From Streptomyces sp. CT34 (GTDB lineage Bacteria > Actinomycetota > Actinomycetes > Streptomycetales > Streptomycetaceae), in contig NZ_KN708638.1 of the NCBI RefSeq assembly GCF_000805335.1, positions 6,536,768 through 6,578,767 on the forward strand: DNA of 42,000 nt, read 5' to 3'. Both the position numbers and the translations under genes were made by a program. Positions 33,954-42,000 of the stretch are shown one piece after another. The first letter of the stretch is position 1. Each line of letters opens with the position of its first letter. The notes under the pieces were generated by a model, which saw only the letters and a list, made by a program, of their open reading frames with translations, ran no database searches and was not told the origin of the DNA.

Positions 33954-35759
33954 ATGTTGCTGCATCGCCTGACGGAGTACGCCGACCGGGCAGAGAAACT
34001 GCCGCCCCCGTACTACCGCACGAAGAAGATCCAGTGGGTACTGCGCGTACACGCCGACGGCATGACCGCCGACGACCTGTACGACCGGCGCCTGCCCAAG
34101 GGGTCCAAAGAAAAACCGCTGCAGACGCCAGCTCCGTATGTCTACCGATCCGGGAAGACCCCGCCGCCCTCCCTGCTGGTAGACACTGCCCAGTACGTCC
34201 TTGGGGTGCCGAAAGTCGCGGCCGACGGCAGTGTCAGCGACGCCGCCATCCAAGAGGCCCACCGCCGCCGGGACGAGTACGCTGACCTGCTGCTGTCCTG
34301 GGCCGAACGCCACCCCGACGACCTGGGCGTCAGCGCGCTGGCCACCTTCGTCTCCTCAGGCGGCCTGGCCCGCGTGAAGATCCCGCAGGAGTTGAACGCA
34401 ACCGACACCGTCGCGGTGATGGATGCGGACTCCGGCTGGCTGCACCTTCGGCCCTCCGCGCAGGAGGCGTGGGCGGCGCAGGTCCGCGCACGCAAAGCCG
34501 GCAGCGGCACGATCGGCGTGTGCCTGGTATGCGAGGGCGAGGGGGAACTGCTCACCACCATTCCCGAGAGCATCAAGTCCGGTGCCATCCCCACCAGCGG
34601 AGTGGGCCGCGACGCACAGTTGGTGAGCATCAACGCCTCAGCCCACGGCCGCGGCGGCGCCCTCCAACTGGTCAACACGCCCGTCTGCGAAACCTGCGGC
34701 TCCCGCTCCATGGCCGCCCTCAACCTCCTGCTCGCGGACGACCGTCACCGGCGGCGCGCCGCGGAGTCGGTCACGGCGTGGTGGACCCGCGAACCCGCCG
34801 ACCCGCTCTTTGACACCCTGGACCATCCCACGGAAGAGACGGTCGCACGGCTTGTCGACTCCCTGCACGCCTGCCCCGACCCGATCACCGCTGAGCGTCT
34901 CGATCCCAACGGCTACTACGCGCTCACCCTCGCCCTGAACAACGCCCGGGTGGCCGTCCTGGACTGGCTGGACACCACTGTTGGGCGGCTGCGCAACCAC
35001 CTCGGCGCCTGGTTCGAAGACCACAAGGTCTTCGACGGGTGGACCGGCTCCTACCGCTACCTGCCCCTGTGGCACCTCGCTCTGGCATCGGGCCGCTGGG
35101 ACGACAAGGCCGGCAAGTACGCCCCCCGCAGCGCACCCCGCGGCCTGGAAGACGAACTGCTGCACGCCGCCCTGACCCGCGGCCCCATGCCCGCCCGACT
35201 CCTGCCACACCTGCTCCAGCGCATCCGCGCCGACCACCGTCTCGACGCCCCCCGCACCGCCCTACTGCGCCTGGCCCTCCACCCCAACCGCACCGACAAG
35301 GAGCAAACCGGCCCCATGCCCCGCCTGGACGACACCAACCAAGAGCCCGGCTATCTGTGCGGCCGCACCTTCGCCGTACTGGAAGCCATCCAGCGCTCAG
35401 CACTGCCCGAGATCAACGCCACCATCGGCGACAAATTCTTCGGCACCGCCATGACCGCCCCCGCCGCGGTCCTCACCAACCTGCGCAATGGCGCCAACGG
35501 CCACCTCAAGCGCCTGCGCCGAGACAAGAAGGGCACCTACTACGCCCTGGACGCACGCCTGTCCGACGCCTTCGCAGCCCTGGCCCACATCGAAGGCGGC
35601 ATCCCCGTGCTCCTGAACACCCGCCAACAGGCATGGTTCGTCCTCGGCTACGAACAACAGCGCGCCCAGGACAACGCCGCCCGCGCCGCCCACAAAGCCG
35701 CCCAGGAACAAAAACTGGCCGAGGCCGACAACTCCGAGAGCACCAACGCCCCCGCCTAA
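33954..35759 (+). CDS. cas8c: Cascade large subunit Cas8c (Csd1)
   Basis: The protein has 601 residues from ATG 33954, four bases after the cas5c stop. The start has the Csd1 pattern: LHRLTEYADRAEKLPPPYYRTKKIQWVLRVHADG, then LQTPAPYVYRSGKTPPPSLLVDTAQYVLGVPK. A central part holds paired Cys (CLVCEGEGEL and TPVCETCGS), which could bind zinc. The C-terminal helical domain (RTFAVLEAIQRSALPEIN, FFGTAMTAPAAVLTNLR) corresponds to the Cas11c part, which in I-C can also be made separately from an internal start. It recognises the PAM and recruits Cas3. Confidence 0.95.
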   Translation: MLLHRLTEYADRAEKLPPPYYRTKKIQWVLRVHADGMTADDLYDRRLPKGSKEKPLQTPAPYVYRSGKTPPPSLLVDTAQYVLGVPKVAADGSVSDAAIQEAHRRRDEYADLLLSWAERHPDDLGVSALATFVSSGGLARVKIPQELNATDTVAVMDADSGWLHLRPSAQEAWAAQVRARKAGSGTIGVCLVCEGEGELLTTIPESIKSGAIPTSGVGRDAQLVSINASAHGRGGALQLVNTPVCETCGSRSMAALNLLLADDRHRRRAAESVTAWWTREPADPLFDTLDHPTEETVARLVDSLHACPDPITAERLDPNGYYALTLALNNARVAVLDWLDTTVGRLRNHLGAWFEDHKVFDGWTGSYRYLPLWHLALASGRWDDKAGKYAPRSAPRGLEDELLHAALTRGPMPARLLPHLLQRIRADHRLDAPRTALLRLALHPNRTDKEQTGPMPRLDDTNQEPGYLCGRTFAVLEAIQRSALPEINATIGDKFFGTAMTAPAAVLTNLRNGANGHLKRLRRDKKGTYYALDARLSDAFAALAHIEGGIPVLLNTRQQAWFVLGYEQQRAQDNAARAAHKAAQEQKLAEADNSESTNAPA

Positions 35760-35817
35760 AGCCGTCGCACATCCAACCGGCCCCACAACCTTCTTCACGA
35801 CTTAGGAGCAACAGCAC

Positions 35818-36690
35818 ATGACCGCAGCGCACCTCGACCCGAACCGCAAGATGGACTTCGTATTCCTCATCGAGGCCCGAGACTCCAACCCCAACGGCGA
35901 CCCCGATGCCGGCGGCATGCCGCGCACCGACCCGGTCTCCGGCCAGGGCCTGATCACCGACGTCGCCCTCAAGCGGAAGATCCGCAACACCGTTGCCCTC
36001 CTCAACGAGGACGCCAAGCAGCCCGGCTACGACATCTACGTCGAAGCCGGCACCGCCCTCAACGCCCAGCACGAACGCGCCTACGCCCCCGACGCCCTAG
36101 GCGACAAAGCCAGCCAGCTCGATGCCCGCCAGTGGATGTGCGAGACCTTCTTCGACGTCCGTATGTTCGGCGCCGTCATGACCACCGGCAAGAAGGACAA
36201 GCAGGCCGGCCGCGTCCAAGGCCCGCTCCAACTCACCTTCTCCCGCTCGGTGGACCCCATCACCCCGCTCGAATACGGCATCACCCGCGTCACGCCCACC
36301 AAGCAAGAGGACGTCGACTCCGGCAAGAACACCGAGATGGGCACCAAGCACATCGTCCCCTACGGCCTCTACCGCGGCGAAGGCCACTTCAGCGCCCCCC
36401 TCGCCGCCCGCACTGGCATCACCACCCAGGACCTGGAGATCTTCTGGCGCGCCTTCACCCTCATGTTCGACCACGACCGCGCCGCCGCCCGCGGTGAACT
36501 CAACCTCCGCGGCCTGTACGTCTTCACCCACGACGACAAGTACGGCAAAGCCCCCGCCCGCCAGCTCCTGGACCGCATCACCATCAAGGGCCCCGGCGAC
36601 GCCACCGCCCGCGCCTTCACCGACTACCAGCGCGATATCGACGACACCGACCTTCCCGCCGGCGTCAGCCTCGTCCGCCTCATCGGATGA
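35818..36690 (+). CDS. cas7c: Cascade backbone subunit Cas7c (Csd2)
   Basis: The protein has 290 residues; the ATG follows AGGAG at good spacing. Csd2 motifs are clear: MDFVFLIEARDSNPNGDPDAGGMPRTDP at the N-terminus, GLITDVALKRKIRN, QWMCETFFDVRMFGAVMTTG, VQGPLQLTFSRSVDPI and KHIVPYGLYRGEGHFS. Several copies coat the spacer part of the crRNA. The stop overlaps the cas4 start. Confidence 0.96.
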   Translation: MTAAHLDPNRKMDFVFLIEARDSNPNGDPDAGGMPRTDPVSGQGLITDVALKRKIRNTVALLNEDAKQPGYDIYVEAGTALNAQHERAYAPDALGDKASQLDARQWMCETFFDVRMFGAVMTTGKKDKQAGRVQGPLQLTFSRSVDPITPLEYGITRVTPTKQEDVDSGKNTEMGTKHIVPYGLYRGEGHFSAPLAARTGITTQDLEIFWRAFTLMFDHDRAAARGELNLRGLYVFTHDDKYGKAPARQLLDRITIKGPGDATARAFTDYQRDIDDTDLPAGVSLVRLIG

Positions 36691-37355
36691 ACAACCCAGC
36701 CCTCCAGGGCAGCGGAGAGGGGGACCTGGTCCAGGTCCCCCTCTCCGCCCTGGAACATTACGCCTACTGTCCACGCCAGTCCGGGCTGATCATTCTGGAA
36801 GACGCCTTCGCAGACGACGCCGCCACTGTCCGCGGTACCCTCTTGCATCAACGTGTCGACACCCCCGGCAACCGAGGCCGCGGCACCGTCCGCACCCTCC
36901 ACGCGCTGCCGGTGTGGAGCGACAGCTACGGGCTGACCGGCATCTGCGACACCGTCGAACTCCACGACGACGGCCGCATCCTGCCCGTGGAGCACAAATC
37001 CGGGCCCTACCACCCAGGCGGGCCCGCCGATATCCAGGCCGCCGCACAGGCGATCTGCCTGGAAGAAATGTTCCGCCGGCACGTTCCCGAAGCCGCCGTG
37101 TACTCCGCCGCCGACCGCCGACGCCACAAGGTCACTGTCGACGACGAACTACGCGCCCGCGTACGTCAACTTGCCCTCACCGTACGCACCATGCACACCA
37201 CCGGATCGCTCCCCCCACCCGCCGCCGACAGTCGTTGTCGACGCTGCTCGATGGCTACCAGCTGCATGCCCAAAGTCCTCGCCGGCACCCGCCGCTACCG
37301 ACAAGCCCTCACCGACCTCTACACCCTCGACGACTTCCAGGACGACGCCCCTTGA
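36687..37355 (+). CDS. cas4: Adaptation nuclease Cas4
   Basis: The 222-residue RecB-like protein starts in the cas7c stop (ATGA). It has the first iron-sulphur Cys in YAYCPRQ, the RecB core GICDTVELHDDG and PVEHKSG (D-x-E and the E/H-K pair), QAICLEEMF, and the C-terminal cluster CRRCSMATSC. Cas4 trims prespacers and selects those with the right PAM, working with Cas1-Cas2. Its presence fits type I-C. Confidence 0.95.
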   Translation: MNNPALQGSGEGDLVQVPLSALEHYAYCPRQSGLIILEDAFADDAATVRGTLLHQRVDTPGNRGRGTVRTLHALPVWSDSYGLTGICDTVELHDDGRILPVEHKSGPYHPGGPADIQAAAQAICLEEMFRRHVPEAAVYSAADRRRHKVTVDDELRARVRQLALTVRTMHTTGSLPPPAADSRCRRCSMATSCMPKVLAGTRRYRQALTDLYTLDDFQDDAP

Positions 37356-38386
37356 CCACCGAACTCCTCAACACCCTCTACGTTCAAACCCAAGGCACCG
37401 ACCTACGCCTCGACCAGGACAGCCTCCGAGTCCACCTCCCCGACACACCCGGACGCAAAATCCTCCCCCTGCGACGCATCGACAGCATCGTCGTCTACGG
37501 ACACATCAACCTCTCCACGGAACTGATCACCCGCTGCGCACAGGACAACCGCCCCGTCACTTGGATGAGCCGCAGCGGCCGCTACCTCGCCCGCCTCGAC
37601 GGAGCTATCCAAGGAAACGTCCTCCTCCGGCACGCCCAGCACCATCTCCACGACCAACTCGAACCCCGGCTCGCGATCGCCCGCAACATCGTCGCCGGCA
37701 AAATCCGCAACAGCCGCTGGATCCTCCTACGCGCGGCCCGTGATGCTCCCGCCCAACAGCGCGCGCAGATCCGAGAAGCCGCCGAAGGTCTTGCCGAAGC
37801 ACTTGACAAGACCGCCACTGCCGAATCCCTCGACATCATCATGGGCATCGAAGGCAACGCCGCTCGCTGCTACTTCGGCGCCCTCCAACACCTCCTACGC
37901 CCCGCCGCGGGCATCTCTGCCTTCACCCACCGCAACCGCAGACCTCCCACCGACCCCGTCAACGCATTGCTCTCCTTCACCTACGGCCTCCTACGCGGAC
38001 TTGTCCACGGAGCGACTGAACAGATCGGACTCGACCCCTACGTCGGCTACCTCCACGGCATCCGCCCCGGCAAACCCGCACTCGCCCTCGACCTCATGGA
38101 GGAACTGCGCCCCGTCCTCGCCGACCGTTTCGCCCTCACCCAACTCAACCGACGCCAACTCCGAGCCGAACACTTCGAACACCTCCCCGGCGGCGCTGTA
38201 CGCCTCACCGAAGATGGCCGCAAAACCGTCATCAGTGCCTGGCAAGACTGGAAGACCCAAACATGGGAGCACCCCATCGCCGGCCGTGACGTCCCCGCCG
38301 GCCTGCTGCCCGTCGTCCAGGCGCGCATCCTTGCCCGACATCTACGAGGCGATCTGCCTGGACACCTCCCGTGGACGGCGGCCTGA
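37352..38386 (+). CDS. cas1: CRISPR integrase Cas1
   Basis: The 344-residue protein uses a TTG start that overlaps the cas4 stop (TTGA). The N-terminal beta domain (LPLRRIDSIVVYGHINLSTELI) is typical. The C-terminal catalytic residues are Glu near 165 in IMGIEGNAARCYFGAL, His near 234 in VGYLHGIRPGKPALALDLMEELRP, and the Asp in that same block. It inserts new spacers at the leader end of the array together with Cas2. Confidence 0.97.
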   Translation: MTTELLNTLYVQTQGTDLRLDQDSLRVHLPDTPGRKILPLRRIDSIVVYGHINLSTELITRCAQDNRPVTWMSRSGRYLARLDGAIQGNVLLRHAQHHLHDQLEPRLAIARNIVAGKIRNSRWILLRAARDAPAQQRAQIREAAEGLAEALDKTATAESLDIIMGIEGNAARCYFGALQHLLRPAAGISAFTHRNRRPPTDPVNALLSFTYGLLRGLVHGATEQIGLDPYVGYLHGIRPGKPALALDLMEELRPVLADRFALTQLNRRQLRAEHFEHLPGGAVRLTEDGRKTVISAWQDWKTQTWEHPIAGRDVPAGLLPVVQARILARHLRGDLPGHLPWTAA

Positions 38387-38676
38387 TGGACCTGCTGTTG
38401 ACCTACGATGTGGATACCACCACGCCGGAAGGCCGCCGCCGCCTTCGCCGCGTTGCCAAACTCTGCGAAGGCCATGGGGTTCGCGTCCAGAAGTCCGTGT
38501 TCGAAATCGTCTCCGACGACAAGGACCTGCTGATGCTCCTGGGGAAGCTGGACAGCATCGTCAACGCGGACTGTGACAGTATCCGTATCTACCGTCTGCC
38601 CCACGAGGGATTCGAAAGCGTCCAGACCCTAGGTATCGCCGAAGTACAGCGACACCGAGACGATCTCGTCCTGTGA
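38386..38676 (+). CDS. cas2: CRISPR adaptation protein Cas2
   Basis: The product has 96 residues from ATG 38386, which overlaps the cas1 stop (TGATG); an in-frame GTG at 38371 inside cas1 would be unusual. The ferredoxin-like fold starts LLLTYDVDTTTPEGRRRLRRVAKLCEGHG and contains VRVQKSVFEI, typical of Cas2, with the conserved Asp in TYDV. It forms the dimer core of the Cas1-Cas2 integrase. Confidence 0.96.
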   Translation: MDLLLTYDVDTTTPEGRRRLRRVAKLCEGHGVRVQKSVFEIVSDDKDLLMLLGKLDSIVNADCDSIRIYRLPHEGFESVQTLGIAEVQRHRDDLVL

Positions 38677-38813
38677 CGCCACCGCTTCGGAACCTCAAGC
38701 ACACACACGACACGCGGATCACGCCGAAGCAGAATGACCTTTTTGCGTATCTCTGGTGTCGCCTGCCAGGTAATCGCTTGGCTCGAGTGTGGTGTTTGCG
38801 CTGCTCGGGCAGC
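38677..38813 (+). promoter_or_regulatory. CRISPR leader
   Basis: These 137 bp between cas2 and the first repeat are richer in A/T than their surroundings (for example GAATGACCTTTTTGCGTATC near 38733-38752). Their position and the intact, uniform first repeats mark this as the acquisition end and the site of the array promoter. Confidence 0.75.
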
Positions 38814-41800
38814 GTGGCGGTCGCCCCCCGGGGCGACCGAGGATCGCAACAAGTAGCCGTTGCCGCCGCTGCAAAATCCGCGGGTGGTGGCGGTCGCCCC
38901 CCGGGGCGACCGAGGATCGCAACTCGATCCCGGCCTGGGTGGCTGCGTCCCGAACTACTGTGGCGGTCGCCCCCCGGGGCGACCGAGGATCGCAACGCCT
39001 GTGTTGGCGTAGAGCTGGATAGCCGGGATGACGTGGCGGTCGCCCCCCGGGGCGACCGAGGATCGCAACCTCGATCCAGGCGGCTCCGGGGCCGGTGCGG
39101 GGGTGGCGGTCGCCCCCCGGGGCGACCGAGGATCGCAACTTCCACTCCGGTGCGGAGATTTACGCGGAGTCGCGTGTGGCGGTCGCCCCCCGGGGCGACC
39201 GAGGATCGCAACTGATGACCCGGTGGACACGAGCAAGGCCCGGCGGTTGTGGCGGTCGCCCCCCGGGGCGACCGAGGATCGCAACTCTCACCACGGCTCG
39301 GCGGTCGCCGGCCGCGTGGGCAGTGGCGGTCGCCCCCCGGGGCGACCGAGGATCGCAACGATTCCTGTCCCCCGATCCTCGGCTGCGCACAGGGCGTGGC
39401 GGTCGCCCCCCGGGGCGACCGAGGATCGCAACCCCATGGGCCTCTCCCGTAAGTGAATCGCTTTTGGGTGGCGGTCGCCCCCCGGGGCGACCGAGGATCG
39501 CAACAGGTCGTGGCCGTGAGGTTGGAACACCGCGAGCCAGTGGCGGGCGCCCCCCCGGGCGACCGAGGATCGCAACTTCCAGGCGCATGGGGACCAGCGT
39601 CACCGCGGTGGTGGCGGTCGCCCCCCGGGGCGACCGAGGATCGCAACCACTCCTCCCCCTCACAGCCATACAGGAGAAGGCCGGTGGCGGTCGCCCCCCG
39701 GGGCGACCGAGGATCGCAACGCGCTCAACGCCGCCGTCGCCGCCGCCAAGACCGGAGGTGGCGGTCGCCCCCCGGGGCGACCGAGGATCGCAACGTCAGT
39801 CCTGGGCTTCGCGGGCGCGGGAGGAGATGAGTGGCGGTCGCCCCCCGGGGCGACCGAGGATCGCAACGTATATGCCCACGTGCTGCGGCGTCCGGCGCAT
39901 TGAGTGGCGGTCGCCCCCCGGGGCGACCGAGGATCGCAACAGCGTCGGCAGCGCGGCCGTGCCCGAGCACGTCGGGAGTGGCGGTCGCCCCCCGGGGCGA
40001 CCGAGGATCGCAACCTCGGCATCGAAGTCACCGGGAACGCCGAGGTCAGCGGGTGGCGGTCGCCCCCCGGGGCGACCGAGGATCGCAACGCCGACGCTCG
40101 CTCCCTGAAGGCTTATGCGGGCTCGTGGCGGTCGCCCCCCGGGGCGACCGAGGATCGCAACATCTTCGGCCTGTCCTGGCTGGTGTGGCTGGCCGCCCGT
40201 GGCGGTCGCCCCCCGGGGCGACCGAGGATCGCAACATACCTGCGGAGTTCGCTGAAGTCGACGAGCCGGGTGGCGGTCGCCCCCCGGGGCGACCGAGGAT
40301 CGCAACCTGGCCGCCGACGACCGACCAGGACCTGGCCGGCGGGTGGCGGTCGCCCCCCGGGGCGACCGAGGATCGCAACCTGTGCCTCGGAGATGAGCCA
40401 CGCTGTCAGCCGGCTGTGGCGGTCGCCCCCCGGGGCGACCGAGGATCGCAACTTCTCGGCCTCGGCCTGCTCCGGCGTAGCCGCGCGGGGTGGCGGTCGC
40501 CCCCCGGGGCGACCGAGGATCGCAACAACTCGGAGGATGGCTACCGGTACACCGCCGAGGGGGGTGGCGGTCGCCCCCCGGGGCGACCGAGGATCGCAAC
40601 CACAGCTTGAGCTCCGCGGCGTCGCCGGCGACCGCCAGTGGCGGTCGCCCCCCGGGGCGACCGAGGATCGCAACCGCGTGGTCGAAATCCATGTCATTCC
40701 ACGCGCCCTGGTGGCGGTCGCCCCCCGGGGCGACCGAGGATCGCAACGCATGTGCTTTCGGGGTGATCTCGAACGGTGCAGGCGTGGCGGTCGCCCCCCG
40801 GGGCGACCGAGGATCGCAACCGTCCGATCGGTCCGGCCCGGCGATGGACTCCCGCCGTGGCGGTCGCCCCCCGGGGCGACCGAGGATCGCAACTCGACGC
40901 GCACGGGCCAACTGCCCTCGGACCCGCAGGTGGCGGTCGCCCCCCGGGGCGACCGAGGATCGCAACGTCACGTGACGTTGCTTGGCGCGCGGCAGCTTCC
41001 AGGTGGCGGTCGCCCCCCGGGGCGACCGAGGATCGCAACACGATCGGCGGCGACTGATGGACGAGTGCATCCTGTGGTGGCGGTCGCCCCCCGGGGCGAC
41101 CGAGGATCGCAACGCTAAAGCCTGGCTGGCTACGGAGGGAGGGGGCTCGTGTGGCGGTCGCCCCCCGGGGCGACCGAGGATCGCAACCTGAGGTGGTCCG
41201 TCCGCCTGTCGACATACCCCCGTGTGGCGGTCGCCCCCCGGGGCGACCGAGGATCGCAACGCCTTGACGGCGTAGCCGTGGGTCGTCAGCTCGTGGGTGG
41301 CGGTCGCCCCCCGGGGCGACCGAGGATCGCAACTCCGACGTGACGCTGAGCAAGGCGGCCGAACTCGCGTGGCGGTCGCCCCCCGGGGCGACCGAGGATC
41401 GCAACTTCGACGTCACCACCAGTCCCTCATCTGACAGGACGGTGGCGGTCGCCCCCCGGGGCGACCGAGGATCGCAACCGTACGCGCGGACGTCCCAGTC
41501 GGCCAGGCTGGCCAGGTGGCGGTCGCCCCCCGGGGCGACCGAGGATCGCAACGTCCAGGCCGAGCGGCAGGAAGCCGCGCATCCTGAGGTGGCGGTCGCC
41601 CCCCGGGGCGACCGAGGATCGCAACCTCGCCGAGCAGCGAGAACGCCATGGCCCCCCGGGGCGACCGAGGATCGCAACTGGAGAGGGGCCGGGGGAGGGG
41701 AGCGGCGGGCGCTCGGGGTGGCGGTCGCCCCCCGGGGCGACCGAGGATCGCAACTCATCGGCCCGCAGGCCAACATGGCCCAGGCGGACGGGTGGCGGTC

Positions 41801-42000
41801 GCCCCCCGGGGCGACCGAGGATCGCAACGTGCTGACCGAGGTCGGCACGGGCGAGCGATTCGAGAGTGGCGGTCGCCCCCCGGGGCGACCGAGGATCGCA
41901 ACCCTCTCGTCCACGCCCAGGGCTCGGCGCGCACGCTCGTGGCGGTCGCGCCCCGGGGCGACCGAGGATCGCAACCCTCCTGATCAGCTGACGCCGGCGG
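38814..42000 (+). CRISPR. Type I-C CRISPR array, 44 repeats visible, may continue beyond window
   Basis: The repeat is 37 nt: GTGGC, then GGTCGCCCC and GGGGCGACC forming a 9-bp stem around CC, then GAGGATCGCAAC. Repeat 1 is 38814-38850 and repeat 44 is 41939-41975. The 43 complete spacers are mostly 35-37 nt (range 33-39, apart from the truncated one). Three repeats deviate: repeat 11 (39540-39576) has base changes in the stem, repeat 40 (ending 41678) has lost its first 9 nt or so with about 20 bp of the spacer junction, and repeat 44 has one C-to-G change in the stem. Twenty-five bases follow repeat 44, so the last spacer or the trailer is cut. The 5' handle suggests transcription from the cas2 side. 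Confidence 0.97.

Noticed and set aside
39796..41259. Long open frames on both strands through the CRISPR array
   Set aside because: They only translate the repeat (recurring RSSVAPGGDRH, AILGRPGGRPP and APRGDRGSQ units) and are not genes.

Overview
The window is high-GC actinobacterial chromosome, almost certainly Streptomyces. Coding DNA ends codons overwhelmingly in G or C, GTG and TTG starts are common, translational coupling by ATGA overlaps is frequent, and several small Streptomyces-type families occur (DUF6126, DUF5955, an RNase Sa homologue). No rRNA or tRNA gene was seen.

Bases 1-26600 are ordinary chromosome. First come a partial M20 peptidase and a YfcC-type carrier. Then follows a purine/allantoin block: malate synthase (aceB), a MobA-like nucleotidyltransferase, an IclR regulator (AllR type), a decayed NCS1 permease, allantoinase (allB) and allantoicase. 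Allantoin is opened and cleaved to urea and ureidoglycolate, the glyoxylate can be used by malate synthase, and a shared operator (TTCAA-N5-TGTTGA) precedes both allB and aceB. Next are a TenA-like protein, a secreted GH84 hexosaminidase, an XRE-cupin regulator with a strong palindromic operator and a DUF6126 partner, two VOC proteins, an exported guanyl RNase, a KDPG aldolase, an exported PheC-type dehydratase, an SDR protein, and a GntR-controlled CUT2 sugar transporter with two paralogous binding proteins, followed by a ROK kinase.

At 26795 the chromosome is interrupted. A pcaD-like gene stops after about 30 codons, and from there the DNA looks like an accessory island: a transposase remnant, a PD-(D/E)xK nuclease-like protein, a GNAT-like/Myb-like pair, and a frameshifted phospholipase D-like fragment.

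From 30101 to the end lies a complete type I-C CRISPR-Cas locus: cas3, a 740-bp gap, cas5c-cas8c-cas7c-cas4-cas1-cas2, a leader, and an array of 44 repeats of a 37-nt unit that reaches the window edge. cas3 and the cas5c operon each have the same promoter-like motif (TTGTCAGT-containing box, N6, TAnnnT), which matches the RecA-independent (PafBC-type) DNA-damage promoter of actinobacteria.

The most notable find is in the cas3-cas5c gap. A lone degenerate CRISPR repeat keeps its hairpin and 5' handle. It is followed by a spacer-like sequence and a strong terminator hairpin. The first 23 nt of that spacer match, at 20 positions, a site about 20 bp upstream of a 33-codon gene for a hydrophobic, cationic peptide with a very strong ribosome binding site. 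The match is flanked by a canonical type I-C PAM (TTC) and overlaps the probable -10 box. This is the layout of a CreTA-type module: a CRISPR-like antitoxin RNA that makes Cascade repress a small toxin gene, so that loss of the Cas effector is punished.
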